NCBI GenBank assembly: GCA_015680685.1
Contig: MNCI01002198.1
Coordinates: 362,708-426,707 of the forward strand
Direction: 5' to 3'
DNA: 64,000 nucleotides
Origin: Gnetum montanum
Lineage: Eukaryota; Streptophyta; Gnetopsida; Gnetales; Gnetaceae
The stretch's first letter is position 1. Every line of letters begins with the position of its first letter. Made by a program: the position numbers and the translations under genes. Positions 23,039 through 34,080 of the stretch are shown in pieces. The notes beneath the pieces were generated by a model. That model was not told the DNA's origin, made no database searches, and worked only from the letters and a program-made list of their open reading frames with translations.

Positions 23039-23734
23039 ATAATAATTTAATTTAGGTCAAATATATAACACCTTAATTTGTAACAAAATTTTGAATTCCT
23101 TTTCCATTTGTTTCCATGTTATATTTATGTTTATAATGACTTTAATAAAACTTCTTCAATATTCTTTGATTTAATTGGCTATTGATTTTGGTTTGCTATG
23201 ATACCACTTATGATATTTTGTTTCTTGATGTTATAAATTATTTTATATTTGTATGATATAAGCATCATATTTCTTGAATAGTCCATGAGCACATGTGCAT
23301 TGTTTAAAAGGAGAAGGCAAAAGATTGCACCACCTTTCATTAATTAACAATAAAAAATCAAAAAAAAATATGGTATGGTCATTATCAAGTATCTTCTTAT
23401 GATACAAAGTCCATTAGAAACAATCTAATATTGCCACCATGGGTAGACTATACTGATTGAAGGTGTAATCAATCCCTTCCTTTTCCACTTCATCCAATTT
23501 TCATTACTTGCTATTATTGGATCCACAACTTTACTCATGGCACAACCTTAAAAATAGTGAGCTTAAATGCCATACGTGAAACCCTAAAAGATACCACAAA
23601 AAGTCACATCCCTCTATAATGAGGTTCCCTAAGAATTAATTACAATAACTATATCATAATTTTATAACTTTGCTATTAATTAGGAATAGGGATATTAGAA
23701 GAAGAATGATAGAATTTATTAGGCATATATCATC
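23039..23734. other. Spacer between elements 2 and 3
   Basis: AT-rich, no gene recognised. The last 54 bases (23,681-23,734) are duplicated at 32,226-32,279 on the far side of element 3. Confidence 0.7.
23681..23734. repeat. 54-bp direct repeat, left copy
   Basis: taggaatagggatattagaa... through catatatcatc, directly before the TG start of element 3; identical as read to 32,226-32,279. See the finding on the abnormal right end. Confidence 0.92.
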
Positions 23735-24631
23735 TGATGAGACGCAATTCGCATAGGCCGTGATATCGCATCCCCCACGATGTCACATCCCCCGTGATAT
23801 CGTGTACGTGATATCGCAGTGCACCGCAATTTCTATAAATAAGAGGTAGCTTTCCTAGTTTTAGGTATTAGGAGTTAGAAGTAGCGAAGCTCTGGTAGTT
23901 TGACCACTCCAAAGATAGATTATTTTTCTCGTGTCTATCCGTAGTGTGGTGAATGTAATTGTACGGTGTCTTATTCGAGTGTGACGTACTTGGACACGCA
24001 CATGACCGGCAATAAAGATCGAGATTACTTCATCATTGCAGTAGTCACTTTGTTATTTATTTATTTATTTAACTGTTATTTACTACTTTCTCTCTCACCC
24101 TTAAACTCCTAGAATGCAGTATGAGTACAACTTGATTACGAGCATCTAAGGATGTGTATGGTTAGTCAAGGAATCGGCTACTCATCGCAACGTGGAACGA
24201 GTACGACTTGATTACAAGCATTTAAGTGTGACTACTTGGTAGCCCAGTGGCGTACCTAGGATCTATGCTTGGTAATCCCAGTGGTAGTCATGCACGAGGT
24301 CCAAGATGTGTATGGTTTATCAAGGAATCGGTTGCTCATCGCACTTAGGCTAGATTAGATTTTCTTACCCTTTTCCTCCTAGCTTAGCTTAGTTAATATT
24401 ATTTTCCACTGCCTTCAAGAGTAGCATAGATTAGGAAACACATCATACATCTGACTCTGGACTAAACCATACGTGACAAATATAATACTAGTCCAGGTGG
24501 GAAGACAGCGAACTGCGACCTAAGGATAACTGTCTAGGTGTCACAACTAGTCCGTTTGCGGAGTTCGACCAGATCGTGCGTGCTACGCTCGTTTCGTATC
24601 ATTGAGTGTAGGGGTACCTCGCCACTCATCA
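23735..24631 (+). repeat. 5' LTR of element 3
   Basis: 897 bp, TGATGAGACGC...GCCACTCATCA. Palindromes at 23,762 (GATATC), 23,779 (GATGTC), 23,796 and 23,810 (GATATC): steps 17, 17, 14. TATAAAT at 23,834-23,840; AATAAA at 24,011-24,016. Sequence is close to the element 1 LTR at both ends. Confidence 0.9.
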
Positions 24632-24651
24632 TTGGCACCGTTGCTGGGGAT
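24632..24651 (+). promoter_or_regulatory. Primer binding site of element 3
   Basis: TTGGCACCGTTGCTGGGGAT directly after the LTR; tRNA-Asp-like, as in element 1. Confidence 0.72.
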
Positions 24652-24758
24652 GGTGCTAGTTATCTAGATTAGTTATATCATACAAGGTCGCTGTAAAGAA
24701 CTTAATGATATATCTCTTAAAAAAAATTATAAAGAGTCACATAAATTCACACACAACA

Positions 24759-25915
24759 ATGCCTCTCCTACAAGATGATAATAACACCACACTTAGTGAG
24801 GAAGTTCATTAGAGAACCAATGAGCTATATGATGATGAAGATTGGAGCATACAACCTGAAGTGGGAGTTTCTTATAAACATGAATAACAACAACATCATC
24901 CCAACAAACGAAAACATAACTTACAAGATGACAATGAACCCCCACTGGCCACTACAAGCTTAACGCAAATACAAGAGGCTGTTCAAATCTCACATGGCAT
25001 CGTAAAGAGAGCCAACTACCCAGGCTCGATTTAATTAACTTACCCAAATTTTCAGGAGGCTATGACTTAGATCTACATCAACATTTATTAGCCTTCTACG
25101 ATGCCTGCACATGGAATAAGGTTGATAATAGTTGGCAAAAACTTAAGCTCTTCCCTATGACACTCGTTGACCAAGCTAAAGTATGGTATAGATCGTTAAA
25201 ACCAAGTTTGATATGATGCTGGTCAACAATGGTAGAAGTCTTTAACGAAAAATATCAAACCTACGCAAGAGTGTCAGCCTTGAGGAAAAAAAATCCAAGG
25301 ATGGAAACAAGCAAAACATGAAGCCTTGGACATGGCCTTAGAAAGATATTATGCACTGTTAAACAACTGTCTAGGCCATGGGTTTTCCAAGGAAAGGCTA
25401 ATGTACCATATCATTAATGGGCTATGTAATGAAATAGGAGAGACCTTAGGAACGTATGCCCAAGGTCAACTATATGAACTACAAATCCATCAGATCCAAG
25501 AGCTTATTAAGCAGGTAGCAAAAGAAGAAGGAGAATTAGCTAGATGGGAGAGTATTGAAAAACATCAATGGGACCAAAATTTCAACTTAACAAAAGTCCT
25601 TGATCACAACAAGAAGAAATCAACAAATCTCAAGGTGGAAACATCATCTTTGCCAATACAACAATCGTTAGAAGAAGTCGAGGCAAAGATCAATAAGATG
25701 TTGGAATGGATGTATCAAAAGTGTGGAGAATATATCAACATCATTATAGATAGAGTTTTGACAACCCAAGAGGCAGGATGAAATAATAGATATTCGAAAA
25801 AAAAGAACAAAGGGAATAAGTGCTCAACTGTCAATCATACATATGAATGCAACATATGCCTGTACGATCACCCCAAGGGCCAATGCCCAATATTGTTACA
25901 TCTACATGAGCATTG
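24759..25915 (+). pseudogene. gag of element 3
   Basis: An ATG at 24,759 opens MPLLQDDNNTTLSEEVH followed by a stop; later parts use other frames. Core gag blocks are NLPKFSGGYDL-like coding near 25,035, KLKLFPMTLVDQAKVWYRSL near 25,140, then an open 152-codon stretch (25,326-25,781) with ALERYYALLNNCLGHGFS, ETLGTYAQGQLYELQ and ELIKQVAKEEGELARWESIE. A C-x2-C-x3-H-x4-C knuckle, CNICLYDHPKGQC, is at about 25,849-25,890. Shorter N-terminal region than elements 1 and 2, lacking the MPSSHK start and His-rich tract. Confidence 0.8.
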
Positions 25916-26565
25916 GGGAAACACGTTACATCCAGAGTTTGTACAGAGATACTATGTTCGATCACAGTGGCAACAATCCCAGTCGTGGGGGAATCCACAC
26001 TTAGACTAGTGGCACTCTTCATATTATTTGAATCCAAATGCTTGTCATGCTCAACATCCTGTTTCTCCATTTGGGCCAACATACTCTATCTCACCACAAT
26101 AGTATTCTCCACAATACTATCAGCCCATACCTCCAACACAACCACCACCTTATGCACCTTATATTCCTCCTAACTTTCAATATTCTCATCCTTTCCCTCC
26201 TTCCACAATGACACCAACTATTCCTAAGGTGTTTGTGCCACAGCAACAACCCACGAACAACACTTGTGCTACTGCTCCTAACAGCAGTGAAAAGTATCCT
26301 CAACATCAAAGGCGTCCTTTCTTTAAACATGGCCGTAGGAAGGGACAACACAATTCAGAGGCCACTGTACCTTCCAACCCAGCACAAGTCCAACAATGTG
26401 GTGCACCCTTATCTTTGAACCCAACACCTCATGTAACTTCATCAGGGCCACCAACTAACACTCCAACAACCATATAGCCCAATGAACACAACCATGGGAG
26501 GCATCATCCTAATCCTTGCATACCATCTAACGGTCACCAACATCATAGTGGGTCAACTCGTTATC
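25916..26565 (+). pseudogene. Proline/Ser/Gln-rich linker of element 3
   Basis: Pro-Thr-Gln-rich coding (for example PKVFVPQQQPTNNTCAT near 26,224) at the same place as the linkers before protease in elements 1 and 2. It runs into the N gap before any protease motif. Confidence 0.5.
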
Positions 26566-27211
26566 NNNNNNNNNNNNNNNNNNNNNNNNNNNNNNNNNNN
26601 NNNNNNNNNNNNNNNNNNNNNNNNNNNNNNNNNNNNNNNNNNNNNNNNNNNNNNNNNNNNNNNNNNNNNNNNNNNNNNNNNNNNNNNNNNNNNNNNNNNN
26701 NNNNNNNNNNNNNNNNNNNNNNNNNNNNNNNNNNNNNNNNNNNNNNNNNNNNNNNNNNNNNNNNNNNNNNNNNNNNNNNNNNNNNNNNNNNNNNNNNNNN
26801 NNNNNNNNNNNNNNNNNNNNNNNNNNNNNNNNNNNNNNNNNNNNNNNNNNNNNNNNNNNNNNNNNNNNNNNNNNNNNNNNNNNNNNNNNNNNNNNNNNNN
26901 NNNNNNNNNNNNNNNNNNNNNNNNNNNNNNNNNNNNNNNNNNNNNNNNNNNNNNNNNNNNNNNNNNNNNNNNNNNNNNNNNNNNNNNNNNNNNNNNNNNN
27001 NNNNNNNNNNNNNNNNNNNNNNNNNNNNNNNNNNNNNNNNNNNNNNNNNNNNNNNNNNNNNNNNNNNNNNNNNNNNNNNNNNNNNNNNNNNNNNNNNNNN
27101 NNNNNNNNNNNNNNNNNNNNNNNNNNNNNNNNNNNNNNNNNNNNNNNNNNNNNNNNNNNNNNNNNNNNNNNNNNNNNNNNNNNNNNNNNNNNNNNNNNNN
27201 NNNNNNNNNNN
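26566..27211. other. Assembly gap (646 N)
   Basis: Run of N between the gag linker and an inverted mosaic. A protease domain could lie here; a complete pol (about 3 kb in element 2) would fit only if the N count underestimates the gap. Confidence 0.99.
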
Positions 27212-28463
27212 GCATTCTAGTGTTGCATGACCACCATAGTGGCCCTTTCACTAGTCTCTAACTGCACTTGAAAAGATGTCGCGTTTCCTGAGATCTGTTG
27301 CGACCATCTGCTTTCCCCTTCTCCTGTTTGAATTGATAATTCACCCCTTGTGTGATCTACTAAAACTATAGGCTGATTGGCATCATTGATGACACAAAAG
27401 AGGTTTTTGTCATCATGACTTCCCCAACTGACCATCTCAGTGATGGCCCTAAGATGGCTCTTGCAAGTTGAGTTGCATGTGGTCTAGTCATTTGTTCTTC
27501 TTCTTCATCTGGCCTCAGCTCTTTGCTAGTGCTCTTTCTTGGAGCTAGCACCTTTAGTAATTCAGCATAAGAAGCATTCTAGGCTTTTCGAAGGACATCA
27601 TTAGTCTACCCTCAAATACCAGCACGTTGGCACAGTTTTTTGATAAGACAAGGGAAGGGCAGCACCATCTTCCCTAACTTCCGTTCTTCAAATCTCCTCA
27701 GGATCTCCATCAAATATAGATGGGGAAGGTTAGCGTTACCCTTTCCCATCAACACTGCACATCCTCTGGCCGCATACGTAGATATTCTTTTCAAACCTTT
27801 TGTGGGGAAGAGGTGATAGGTTTTAATTTTGAAATAAACTTGCTCTTCTGTCGTCAGCTCACCAAAAGCTTTATCTCTACCATAAGCCTTCTCTAATCAA
27901 TCTTTTCGCACATCAGGGTCCAATCGGGTAGATAACCGAGCAACATGGGGGCCTGAATTCGGAAGGTTTAACACTTCCGAAATCGCCTACGCAGAAAAGT
28001 CTACTATCACACCACAAATGTTAACCGTGGTGCCTTTCTCCTTATTGTGCCAGAACTGGTACGTTTCACCTAAGTACCAGGCACCGCACTTAGAGAGGAC
28101 AGGCCATAAGGGAGATTCCTTGAGGTGATCCCAACAGCCTCAGAAGTGAACTCTGCAAAAGATTCGAAGTTTAGCTTCATAATCACAGTAGCAAATGTGG
28201 ACTTCTCATGGATAGCCTGAACACACTCCGGGGGCAATGTAAGTTGTTGTCCTAATTCAGGTGCAATAGCAGCTCCTCTTTCTGCCTACCTGGACCGTCT
28301 GGTAGGAGGTTCTTCTTGATGAATGCTGAATGATTACACCTTCTATTATGCATGTTGTCTGGCAGGGACCTGTCTTCCACCTCTTTGAGGTTGTTTCACT
28401 CCACCTTGAATAGGACCTACTTGTTGTGCACGTTTCGGGGCCATCTGCAATCACACGGGCCAA
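27212..28463 (-). pseudogene. Env-position ORF of element 3, first copy in inverted orientation
   Basis: Minus strand from about 28,460 reads MAPKRAQQVGPIQGGVKQPQ, then LPPECVQAIHEKSTFATVIM, KLNFESFAEFTSEAVGIT, and further down VNICGV, SGPHVARLSTRLDPDVRK, YGRDKAFGELTTEEQVYFKI and KRISTYAARGCAVLMGKGNA. The layout resembles the 'putative plant transposon protein' region often found downstream of pol in Athila-type elements; this family match is from memory and moderate. The orientation is opposite to the rest of element 3, and the segment is followed by its own inverted copy after the n at 28,464, so the orientation is probably an assembly product. Confidence 0.5.
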
Positions 28464-28464
28464 N

Positions 28465-29345
28465 CAACAAGTAGGTCCTATTCAAGGTGGAGTGAAACAA
28501 CCTCAAAGAGGTGGAAGACAGGTCCCTGCCAGACAACATGCATAATAGAAGGTGTAATCATTCAGCATTCATCAAGAAGAACCTCCTACCAGACGGTCCA
28601 AGTAGGCAGAAAGAGGAGCTGCTATTGCACCTGAATTAGGACAACAACTTACATTGCCCCCGGAGTGTGTTCAGGCTATCCATGAGAAGTCCACATTTGC
28701 TACTGTGATTATGAAGCTAAACTTCGAATCTTTTGCAGAGTTCACTTCTGAGGCTGTTGGGATCACCTCAAGGAATCTCCCTTATGGCCTGTCCTCTCTA
28801 AGTGCGGTGCCTGGTACTTAGGTGAAACGTACCAGTTCTGGCACAATAAGGAGAAAGGCACCACGGTTAACATTTGTGGTGTGATAGTAGACTTTTCTGC
28901 GTAGGCGATTTCGGAAGTGTTAAACCTTCCGAATTCAGGCCCCCATGTTGCTCGGTTATCTACCCGATTGGACCCTGATGTGCGAAAAGATTGATTAGAG
29001 AAGGCTTATGGTAGAGATAAAGCTTTTGGTGAGCTGACGACAGAAGAGCAAGTTTATTTCAAAATCAAAACCTATCACCTCTTCCCCACAAAAGGTTTGA
29101 AAAGAATATCGACGTATGCGGCCAAGGGATGTGCAGTGTTGATGGGAAAGGTTAACGCTAACCTTCCCCATCTATATTTGACAGAGATCCTAAGGCGATT
29201 TGAAGAACATAAGTTAGGGAAGATGGCACTGCCTTTTCCTTGCCTTATCAGAAAACTGTGCTGACAGGCTGGTATTCGGGGATACACAAATGACATCCTC
29301 CGAAAGGCCCAGAATACTTCTTATGCTAAGTTATTAAAGGTGCCA
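28465..29345 (+). pseudogene. Env-position ORF of element 3, second copy in element orientation
   Basis: Reverse complement of about 27,546-28,426. Middle parts are nearly identical to the first copy, while the end (29,100-29,345) differs more, as though two repeat copies were merged. Reads KTYHLFPTKGLKRISTYAAK and LPHLYLTEILRRFEEHKLGK. In-frame stops include TAG at places where the other copy or context suggests Gln or Trp. Confidence 0.5.
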
Positions 29346-29346
29346 N

Positions 29347-29674
29347 TGGCCTGTGCTAGGTCCTACTTCTTATTGTTGGCTGGGACCTATGGCTAGAGGT
29401 TAATTGGGTCCTGCAAGTTGAGTTGCAGGTGATCCAGTCATCTATTCTTCTTCTTCATCTAGTCTCAGCTCTTTGCCAGTGCTCTTTCTTGGAGCTGGCA
29501 CCTTTAATAACTTAGCATAAGAAGTATTCTGGGCCTTTCGGAGGATGTCATTTGTGTATCCCCGAATACCAGCCTGTCAGCACAGTTTTCTGATAAGGCA
29601 AGGAAAAGGCAGTGCCATCTTCCCTAACTTCTGTTCTTCAAATCGCCTTAGGATCTCTGTCAAATATAGATGGG
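29347..29674 (-). repeat. Third, inverted fragment of the env-position ORF
   Basis: 29,495-29,674 is the reverse complement of 29,165-29,344 with one visible difference (aacataag/aacagaag). Bounded by n at 29,346 and 29,675. Best explained as an assembly foldback between single-n joins. Confidence 0.8.
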
Positions 29675-29802
29675 NCCCTTGTACTAAATGCCAAGTGATC
29701 GTACACATTGTTGTTATGGTACTTTTATAGTTGTTCACCATGGGATGACACAATGCGATGTCACTGATTAGAAGGATGGACTTGGTCCTGATCTTGGAAC
29801 GN

Positions 29803-31133
29803 TCCTGTGGAACATGAGGATGCGCTAGATCGATTGCTACAAATAGGGCAAGTTCTGATGTCCTTGTTTAACATCCCTCAAGATGTCATAGTAATTCAAT
29901 CAGACCTCATTCCACCAAGGGGAAGCTAGTCATATCCGAAGTAAGGGCTGAGCATGCTGAAGCTGAAGTGCAGAAACTACAAGAGCAGCTCATAGCCTTA
30001 CAAGCAGCACAGCAGGATCCTCTACAATTTGTTCCTGCAAATCAGTTGGAAAATTTTAGAATCGAGCAATTAACAAAGCTAATCGCAGAAAATAAGAAGG
30101 TGGCAAAAGAAAAGGAGACAGCCACTTGGGATGCCGCCGCAGCACAAGCACAAACTCATGCGCATCTTAAGGCAATCAAGGCCTTAGAAGAAGAGAATAA
30201 GTAGTTGGTTGTAGATAACCTCTGGTTGACTTCTGTGGAGAAACAAAAGAATGTTCTCGATGAACATTTTCATTAGTTACGAGAACAGTTCATTCGGGTC
30301 AACCGAGATGTAAGCCGTTTAGCCAGAGAAAATCAAACCCTCTCAATGGAGGAGGTACACGCTATTCACCAAAATTAGCCATCGAGATCAACGCGTGGAA
30401 AAATGAGGCTAAACAACACGAGAAGCTGAAGGGGCATTTCTATGATCAGGTGGGGATGTACAAAAAAATCCTAGAGAAGGAGATCCATATGGCCAAGGCT
30501 CAAATCAACAACATCAGTGCTCAGCACATTGATTAGAGGGCCATATTGGACACTTATGCCTTTGCCCACCAAGCAGAAGTTAAGAACCAGTACCTGTAGA
30601 TCCAAGACTTGATCGAATATATGGAGTTGGCAAACCTTAGATATGCCAACCTAGCCATGTTAACAATAGGATGCCCGAGGTCAGAGCTCGAGTAGCAGGT
30701 AGCTTCCACCCACATCAAATATGAAGCAAAATTTGCAGAGCACAAGAAGCTAGCTGAGAAATTAAATGTCACAAATTCTGAACTTGTGGTGGTAAAAGAA
30801 AGCTACCAGGGACAGAAAGATGTTGCAACCGACTTGGCTCGATGGCTAACAGAGCTTCATGAATACAATGACAAAGCTAGAGCCTATGAAGAGGAATAAC
30901 GGGTGTTCGCAGCATGGTATGTCAAAGCTAATCAGATGTTCCTGCAACTACCCTGTCCACGGGAGGTGTCAACTCCGTCAAACATCAGAACATTAGCATG
31001 GATGGCACAAGATCCTTGGACCAAAGAGGAGAAGCTTCAAGCCATTCTTCAACATCATCAACCTTCAAATCTTGGAGCACGTGATAAGGGGAAAGCACCC
31101 ATGGAGGAGCCACCGCCACCAGGAACTACATGA
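29803..31133 (+). pseudogene. Coiled-coil ORF near the 3' end of element 3
   Basis: After the n at 29,802 the frame reads EHEDALDRLLQIGQVLMSLF, then a long heptad-rich, Lys/Glu/Gln-rich region: EAEVQKLQEQLIALQAAQQD, RIEQLTKLIAENKKVAKEKE, HLKAIKALEEENK, HMAKAQINNISAQ, KYEAKFAEHKKLAEKLNVTN. It ends QPSNLGARDKGKAPMEEPPP just before the non-coding tail. About 430 codons are interrupted by TAG five times, one TAA and a frameshift near 30,375. No signal peptide or membrane segment is visible, so although it sits where env would be, nothing shows an envelope protein. It may be the C-terminal half of the ORF at 28,465-29,345. Confidence 0.65.
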
Positions 31134-31303
31134 GTTCCATTTTTTGTAGTGTAGCATTTTTTCTGTGTTGTGTCTTCCCACACTGCGCCATCATTTCATT
31201 TTTTGTTTTTCTAGTTAATAATCCCATACCTATCCACTGTGTAATCAATGAAGCTTGTTCTCCTTGTAACTCAAGGACGAGTTTTTATTTAGTCATGGGA
31301 GTA

Positions 31304-32229
31304 TGATGAGACGCGATTCGCATAGGTTGCAATATCGTGTACGCGATATTGCGTCCACTGCAATATCGCATCCCCCGCGATATCGTGTACACGATATCGC
31401 GTCTTCCCTACGATATCGTGTACGCGATATTGCAGTGCACCGTAATTTCTATAAATAAGAGGCGGCTTTCCCAGTTTTAGGTATTAGGAGTTAGAAGTAG
31501 TGAAGCTCTGGCAGTTTGACCACTCCTGTGATAGATTATTTTTTCCTGTGTCTGCCCGCAGTGTGGTGAATGTAATTGTACGGTGTCTTATTCAAGTGTG
31601 ACATACTTGGACACGCACATGACCGGCAATAAAGATCGAGATTACTTCATCATTGCAACAGTCACTTTGTTATTTATTCATTTATTTAATTGTTATATAC
31701 TACTTTCTCTCTCACCCTTAAACTCCTAGAATGCGGTATGAGTATGACTTGATTACGAGCATCTAAGGATGTATACGATTAGTCAAGGAATCAGCTACTC
31801 ATCGCAACACGGAACGAGTACGACTTGATTACGAGCATTTAAGTGTGACTACTTGGTAGCCCAGTGGTGTACCTAGGATCTGTGCTTGGTAATCCTAGTG
31901 GTAGTCATGCACGAGGTCCAAGATGTGTACGGTTGATCAAGGAATCGGTTGCTTGTCGCACTTAGCCTATATTAGATTTTCTTACCCTTTTCCTCCTAGC
32001 TTAGCTTAGTTAATATTATTTTCCACTACCTTCAGGAGTGGCATAGATTAGGAAACACATCATACACCTCACTCTGGACTAAACCATACGTGACAAATAT
32101 AATACTAGTCCAGGTGGGAAGACAGTGAACTGTGACATAAGGATAACTGTCTAGGTGCCACAACTAGTTTGTTTGCGGAGTTCGATCGGATCGCGCGTGC
32201 TACGCTCGTTTCATATGGTTAAGTGTAGG
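31304..32229 (+). repeat. 3' LTR of element 3, 3' terminus missing
   Basis: Starts TGATGAGACGCGATTCG after tcatgggagta. Its palindrome lattice has seven units (31,331, 31,345, 31,362, 31,379, 31,393, 31,412, 31,426), more than the left LTR, and contains a perfect 24-bp palindrome at 31,377-31,400. It ends at ...aagtgtagg, about 20 bp short of the CCACTCATCA terminus seen at 24,631. Confidence 0.88.
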
Positions 32230-32279
32230 AATAGGGATATTAGAAGAAGAATGATAGAATTTATTAGGCATATATCATC
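32226..32279. repeat. 54-bp direct repeat, right copy
   Basis: Same sequence as 23,681-23,734. The first four bases (tagg) are shared between LTR and flank, so the junction shows microhomology. Confidence 0.92.
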
Positions 32280-32631
32280 AAAGTACCCCACCTGACTCAT
32301 AAAGTGAACTGTATCTATGTTGGTTAAATAATGAATGAAGGAAAAATCATAAACTTACTGTAAGTGGGACAACAAAATATTCATGTCAACAACCCTCTAA
32401 GAGCGCATGAATGGAATAATTGGGTGTGTTGTGACTTGTTGGAATAAAAATACTTTCACTATAGGTATACATAAGCCATATAACAAACAACTTACATTAG
32501 GAAAATTATAAAGAAATATAATACATTAGGAAAATTATAAAAAAATATAATGATGCTTCAAGTATGATTCAAAATAGAAACCTTTGACTTGTTGGTAATT
32601 ACTTAAGTTATTTGAATATGATTTTGGGGAT

Positions 32632-32790
32632 GGTGTTGAAATTTGAAATAAGTAAAACATAAGTACACCCCAAGATATATAGTCCAATTAGAACTTTATA
32701 TAACTCAACATTAACAACCAAACTTGAATGCATAACCTAGAGCTTCTAGGTCAAGTGTCTTACCACTAAGCCAATGCCTCATTGTTTAGG
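32632..32790 (-). repeat. tRNA-derived SINE-like element
   Basis: Minus strand: box A-like TGGCTTAGTGGT (plus 32,762-32,773), box B-like ATTCAAGTTT about 35 bases on, then a body with TTGAGTTATA and TTGGGGTGTACTTATGTTTT, ending ATTTCAAATTTCAACACC. The body matches copies at 34,081 and 58,012. Confidence 0.6.
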
Positions 32791-32799
32791 GGATGTTGA

Positions 32800-33060
32800 A
32801 CCCTAAAAAAATGGATAATAATATTAAAAAAAAAGTTAAAGTGCATTAGATTAGTGAAGAGAGAGTCTAAAGAAAAAGCTCAATGATTTAGGAATGCCTT
32901 TTCAAGTTTTTATCCTTACAACAAATTTTGAAAAACCTTTCCTTTGGGGTATAAAAAGGATCAAGCCTTACCCTTATTCAGAAGCATTCTCACGGGTTTT
33001 ACTTTTTACTAAAGGGTTTCTTGTAAAAAGGAGAAAGGTCAAGAGAGAGAAGAAAACAAT
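32800..33060 (+). repeat. Dispersed repeat with TATA box, copy 1
   Basis: Contains agagagagtctaaagaaaaa, then ggggtataaaaaggatcaag (TATAAAA at 32,950-32,956) and ccttacccttattcagaagc. It is homologous on the opposite strand to 57,350-57,600 and 57,700-57,800. Possibly part of a short LTR; ends not resolved. Confidence 0.55.
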
Positions 33061-34080
33061 AATACATTAATTAGAGATAAAGAACAAATAGCAAAAAAAA
33101 ATTGAAAGCTTTCCATCCTTGAGCCTCCAAAACAAAAAATAATTAATACCATAGAAAACAAAATTAATTGTTCAGCTTTCATTAGAAGCTTTTTTGCTTG
33201 AAGTTGTAGCTGAGAAGCAACATCTTTGAGAATCTAGTATTTGACACCTGAAAAGAGGTCATAGTTATGCTCTTGCTGTTAGAAAAATTGTAGCACACCA
33301 AAGCTTCCACATAGAGGAGAGAAGAAGTAGTTGAAGACAATTCCAAGTATAAAAAAAATGAAGTAGACAAAGTAGGCTAATCATTGAGAATGACTTCATT
33401 GATGCTTGGTTCGAATGTTACAACTTCCAAATGTCCACTATCAAGCATATTGAGCAACATGACACAAAAAAAATATGAGAAAATGAGTCTTCACTTCTAA
33501 CAAGAGGACATTGAGGAGAAACATTTCCTATAAGTTTTAGATAAGTGCTAATATGTTGAATAAGACATTATAAAAAAATACGAATTTTAGGAAATGTAGT
33601 AGCTCTCTAAATATCTTTTATTTTCCTCATCCAAAAGTGCAATGATAATTGCATTTTCTAGGCCTTATTGAATTTGTTATGAATAAAATTATTCTTTGTA
33701 ATAAACTCCTAAGCAACTTTCAAATTAAAAGGAAAAACATATCTACTATCTTTTTAGAAAATATTTAGAAAAACCTATTGCAAATTGTTGTTAACTTTAA
33801 ATAAATTCTAAAGATTAAAGATTCATTTTTTAATTTTTTTTTGCCTTTTTCTCTTCAAACCATAGAGGCTAGAAACTTCATCCTAAGTAATCCATCTATT
33901 TTGCATACGTAGACAAGAAATTGCAATGATACTAAATTTGCTTGAAGTCGTACACAATCTAGATATATTAATAACCCAAGCTCCTTCATTAAAAAGAAGC
34001 CATCATGGGCTAATTTGCTTAAGCATATCTTATGAAATTATATTGTAATTAATATCTCATTGTTCATTTGAATATAATTT

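Larger units (their letters stand above)
23735..32229 (+). mobile_element. Element 3: Athila-like retrotransposon with gag and coiled-coil ORF, abnormal right end, mosaic assembly
   Basis: Left LTR 23,735-24,631, PBS, gag (24,759 on), Pro-rich linker, N gap (26,566-27,211), an inverted-repeat mosaic (27,212-29,674), a coiled-coil ORF (29,803-31,133), polypurine-like end and right LTR 31,304-32,229. LTR and gag relate it to elements 1 and 2. No RT, RNase H or integrase motif is visible. The right LTR lacks the ~20-bp terminus present on the left and runs into a copy of the left flank. Four single-n joins lie inside, so the internal order is partly artefactual. Confidence 0.8.

Noticed and set aside
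8661-27211. 646 N being exactly twice 323 N
   Set aside because: Gap sizes are set by the assembler; the ratio carries no biological information I can support.
26482-27261. Open frames across the 646-N gap, both strands
   Set aside because: Almost entirely N; no coding evidence.
29803-31133. Envelope (env-like) gene
   Set aside because: Position fits, but there is no signal peptide, fusion peptide or membrane segment; composition is coiled-coil.
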